Shown here: one piece after another, positions 5,397 to 5,797 of the stretch
Position numbering within the stretch: position 1 is the stretch's first letter
Layout: each line of letters opens with the position of its first letter
Assembly: GCA_013375355.1 (NCBI GenBank)
Contig: JABXJV010000297.1
Location: 1 to 5,797 of the forward strand
Source of the DNA: Candidatus Helarchaeota archaeon
GTDB taxonomy: Archaea > Asgardarchaeota > Lokiarchaeia > Helarchaeales > JABXJV01
Reading direction: 5' to 3'
Length of the DNA: 5,797 nucleotides
The notes under the pieces: generated by a model
What the model saw: the letters and a program-made list of their open reading frames with translations, nothing else
The model's database searches: none
What the model was told of the DNA's origin: nothing
Made by a program: the position numbers and the translations under genes

Positions 5397-5403
5397 TTTT
5401 TTT
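5397..5403 (+). terminator. T7 tract directly after the membrane protein stop
   Basis: Seven T begin at the first base after TGA 5394-5396 and are followed by more T-rich sequence. Oligo-T tracts without a hairpin are the usual archaeal intrinsic termination signal. A similar T7 lies after the hydratase gene. The local AT richness makes this only suggestive. Confidence 0.35.
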
Positions 5404-5611
5404 CATCAATCTTAATACTTTATTTATAATGAACTTCACAAAAATAATAATTTTCCTTTTATAATTTAAAATGAGTCTTGTTTTGAGTCCTTTTTTAATT
5501 TTGAAAATGTTGGTTTAATGATATACAATCTTTAAATCAATCTTGAATATAACTATTATATAATTAAAAAATTAATAGGTTTTGATGAAATGATTAATGA
5601 GGGAAAATAAA
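5404..5611. promoter_or_regulatory. AT-rich spacer with a candidate TATA box before the last gene
   Basis: About 200 bp without a convincing gene; only open frames of 11-15 codons occur (for example from ATG 5430 and ATG 5471). TATATAAT (5557-5564) is the best TATA-like element. A start of transcription about 25 bases downstream (near 5586) would leave a short leader carrying GAGGG (5599-5603), 8 bases before TTG 5612. CTTTAAAT at 5530-5537 is another TATA-like match. The promoter of the second DUF362 gene is probably here, but its exact position is not certain. Confidence 0.4.
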
Positions 5612-5797
5612 TTGGAAAAAATGGTATATTTTATGGACGCAAGAGCAATTCACATGAATCAAGCTTTAACAGCAAAAGTAGCAGCATTGTTTGATGCTGC
5701 AAAATTTCAGAATCTATTCAATGAAGGTGAATATGTTGCTATTAAACTTCACATGGGCGAGTTCAATAACACTGGTTATTTAAGAGATCGGAAGAGC
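5612..5797 (+). CDS. DUF362 domain protein, N-terminal fragment cut by contig end
   Basis: The open frame runs to the window end and encodes 62 residues. VYFMDARA (5-12) and LFDAAKF (26-32) are followed by VAIKLHMGEFNNTGYLR (42-58). These match the N-terminus of the DUF362 subgroup that usually carries ferredoxin-type Fe-S motifs further on, where the sequence typically reads K-x-H-x-G-E-x-G-N and then RP. The Fe-S part is beyond the window. This subgroup differs from the DUF362 protein at the left end of the window, so the two are not recent duplicates. Start choice: TTG 5612 has GAGGG 8 bases upstream, as in the preceding membrane protein gene; ATG 5597 and ATG 5621 are in-frame alternatives. 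The last four residues (DRKS) are encoded by Illumina adapter, not genome, so the real coding sequence in hand stops at about 5784. Confidence 0.8.
   Translation, partial: MEKMVYFMDARAIHMNQALTAKVAALFDAAKFQNLFNEGEYVAIKLHMGEFNNTGYLRDRKS
5785..5797. other. Illumina adapter remnant at contig end
   Basis: The final 13 bases are AGATCGGAAGAGC, identical to the common start of Illumina TruSeq adapters. They sit exactly at the end of the sequence and replace the residue after YLR, where related DUF362 proteins usually have proline. They are richer in GC than their surroundings. This is sequencing artefact left in the assembly and not biological sequence. Confidence 0.95.

Noticed and set aside
5161..5439. 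92-codon open frame on - across the end of the large membrane protein
   Set aside because: Antisense to the helix-rich and basic tail coding region; its hydrophobic, Phe-rich product is a by-product of the complementary sequence.
5430..5518. Very short open frames from ATG 5430 (11 codons) and ATG 5471 (15 codons)
   Set aside because: Too short, no ribosome site, and composition expected from AT-rich spacer.

Overview
The window is AT-rich, gene-dense DNA with several hallmarks of an archaeon: an archaeal DUF166 protein, TTG starts behind GAGGG ribosome sites, T-run/A-run elements shortly before starts, and lysine/isoleucine-rich proteins. The overall style fits an uncultured, low-GC archaeon such as an Asgard (Promethearchaeota, e.g. 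Lokiarchaeia) or a related anaerobic lineage. That lineage guess is an inference from style and gene content, not a phylogenetic result. The last 13 bases are exactly the Illumina adapter AGATCGGAAGAGC, so the right edge is an untrimmed contig end from a short-read (probably metagenomic) assembly.

Layout from left to right. The tail of an unrecognised + strand gene (1-162) converges on a complete DUF362 gene on the - strand (188-1339). An 89-bp divergent promoter region follows. From 1429 to 5396 there are six complete genes, all on +. They encode a MoaD/ThiS-like beta-grasp protein with a six-residue tail after its glycines (1429-1764), a DUF6125-like protein with its own strong ribosome site (1782-2345), an enoyl-CoA hydratase/isomerase-family protein (2436-3185), a cysteine-rich DUF166 protein (3221-3916), a two-helix membrane protein with an ambiguous start (3994-4272), and a multi-pass membrane protein with a basic, tyrosine-rich tail (4347-5396). 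A 215-bp AT-rich spacer then leads to the start of a second, different DUF362 protein (5612-end), cut off by the contig end. No gene-free stretch exceeds 300 bp, and I saw no tRNA, rRNA, CRISPR array or insertion sequence.

How the genes may work together: the MoaD-like and DUF6125-like genes lie 17 bp apart and are probably co-transcribed. The MoaD-like protein could serve sulfur transfer (molybdo- or tungstopterin, or another sulfur-containing product) or protein tagging, but its diglycine is not terminal and would need a protease that is not encoded here. The enoyl-CoA hydratase-family gene points to acyl-CoA metabolism. Two DUF362 proteins, both from a family linked to Fe-S and anaerobic metabolism, bracket the block. 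The remaining genes do not form a recognised pathway. The strongest points for follow-up are the tailed MoaD-like protein and its DUF6125 partner, the 17-bp tandem repeat before the hydratase gene, the start or frameshift question at about 3978-4020, and the adapter at the contig end.
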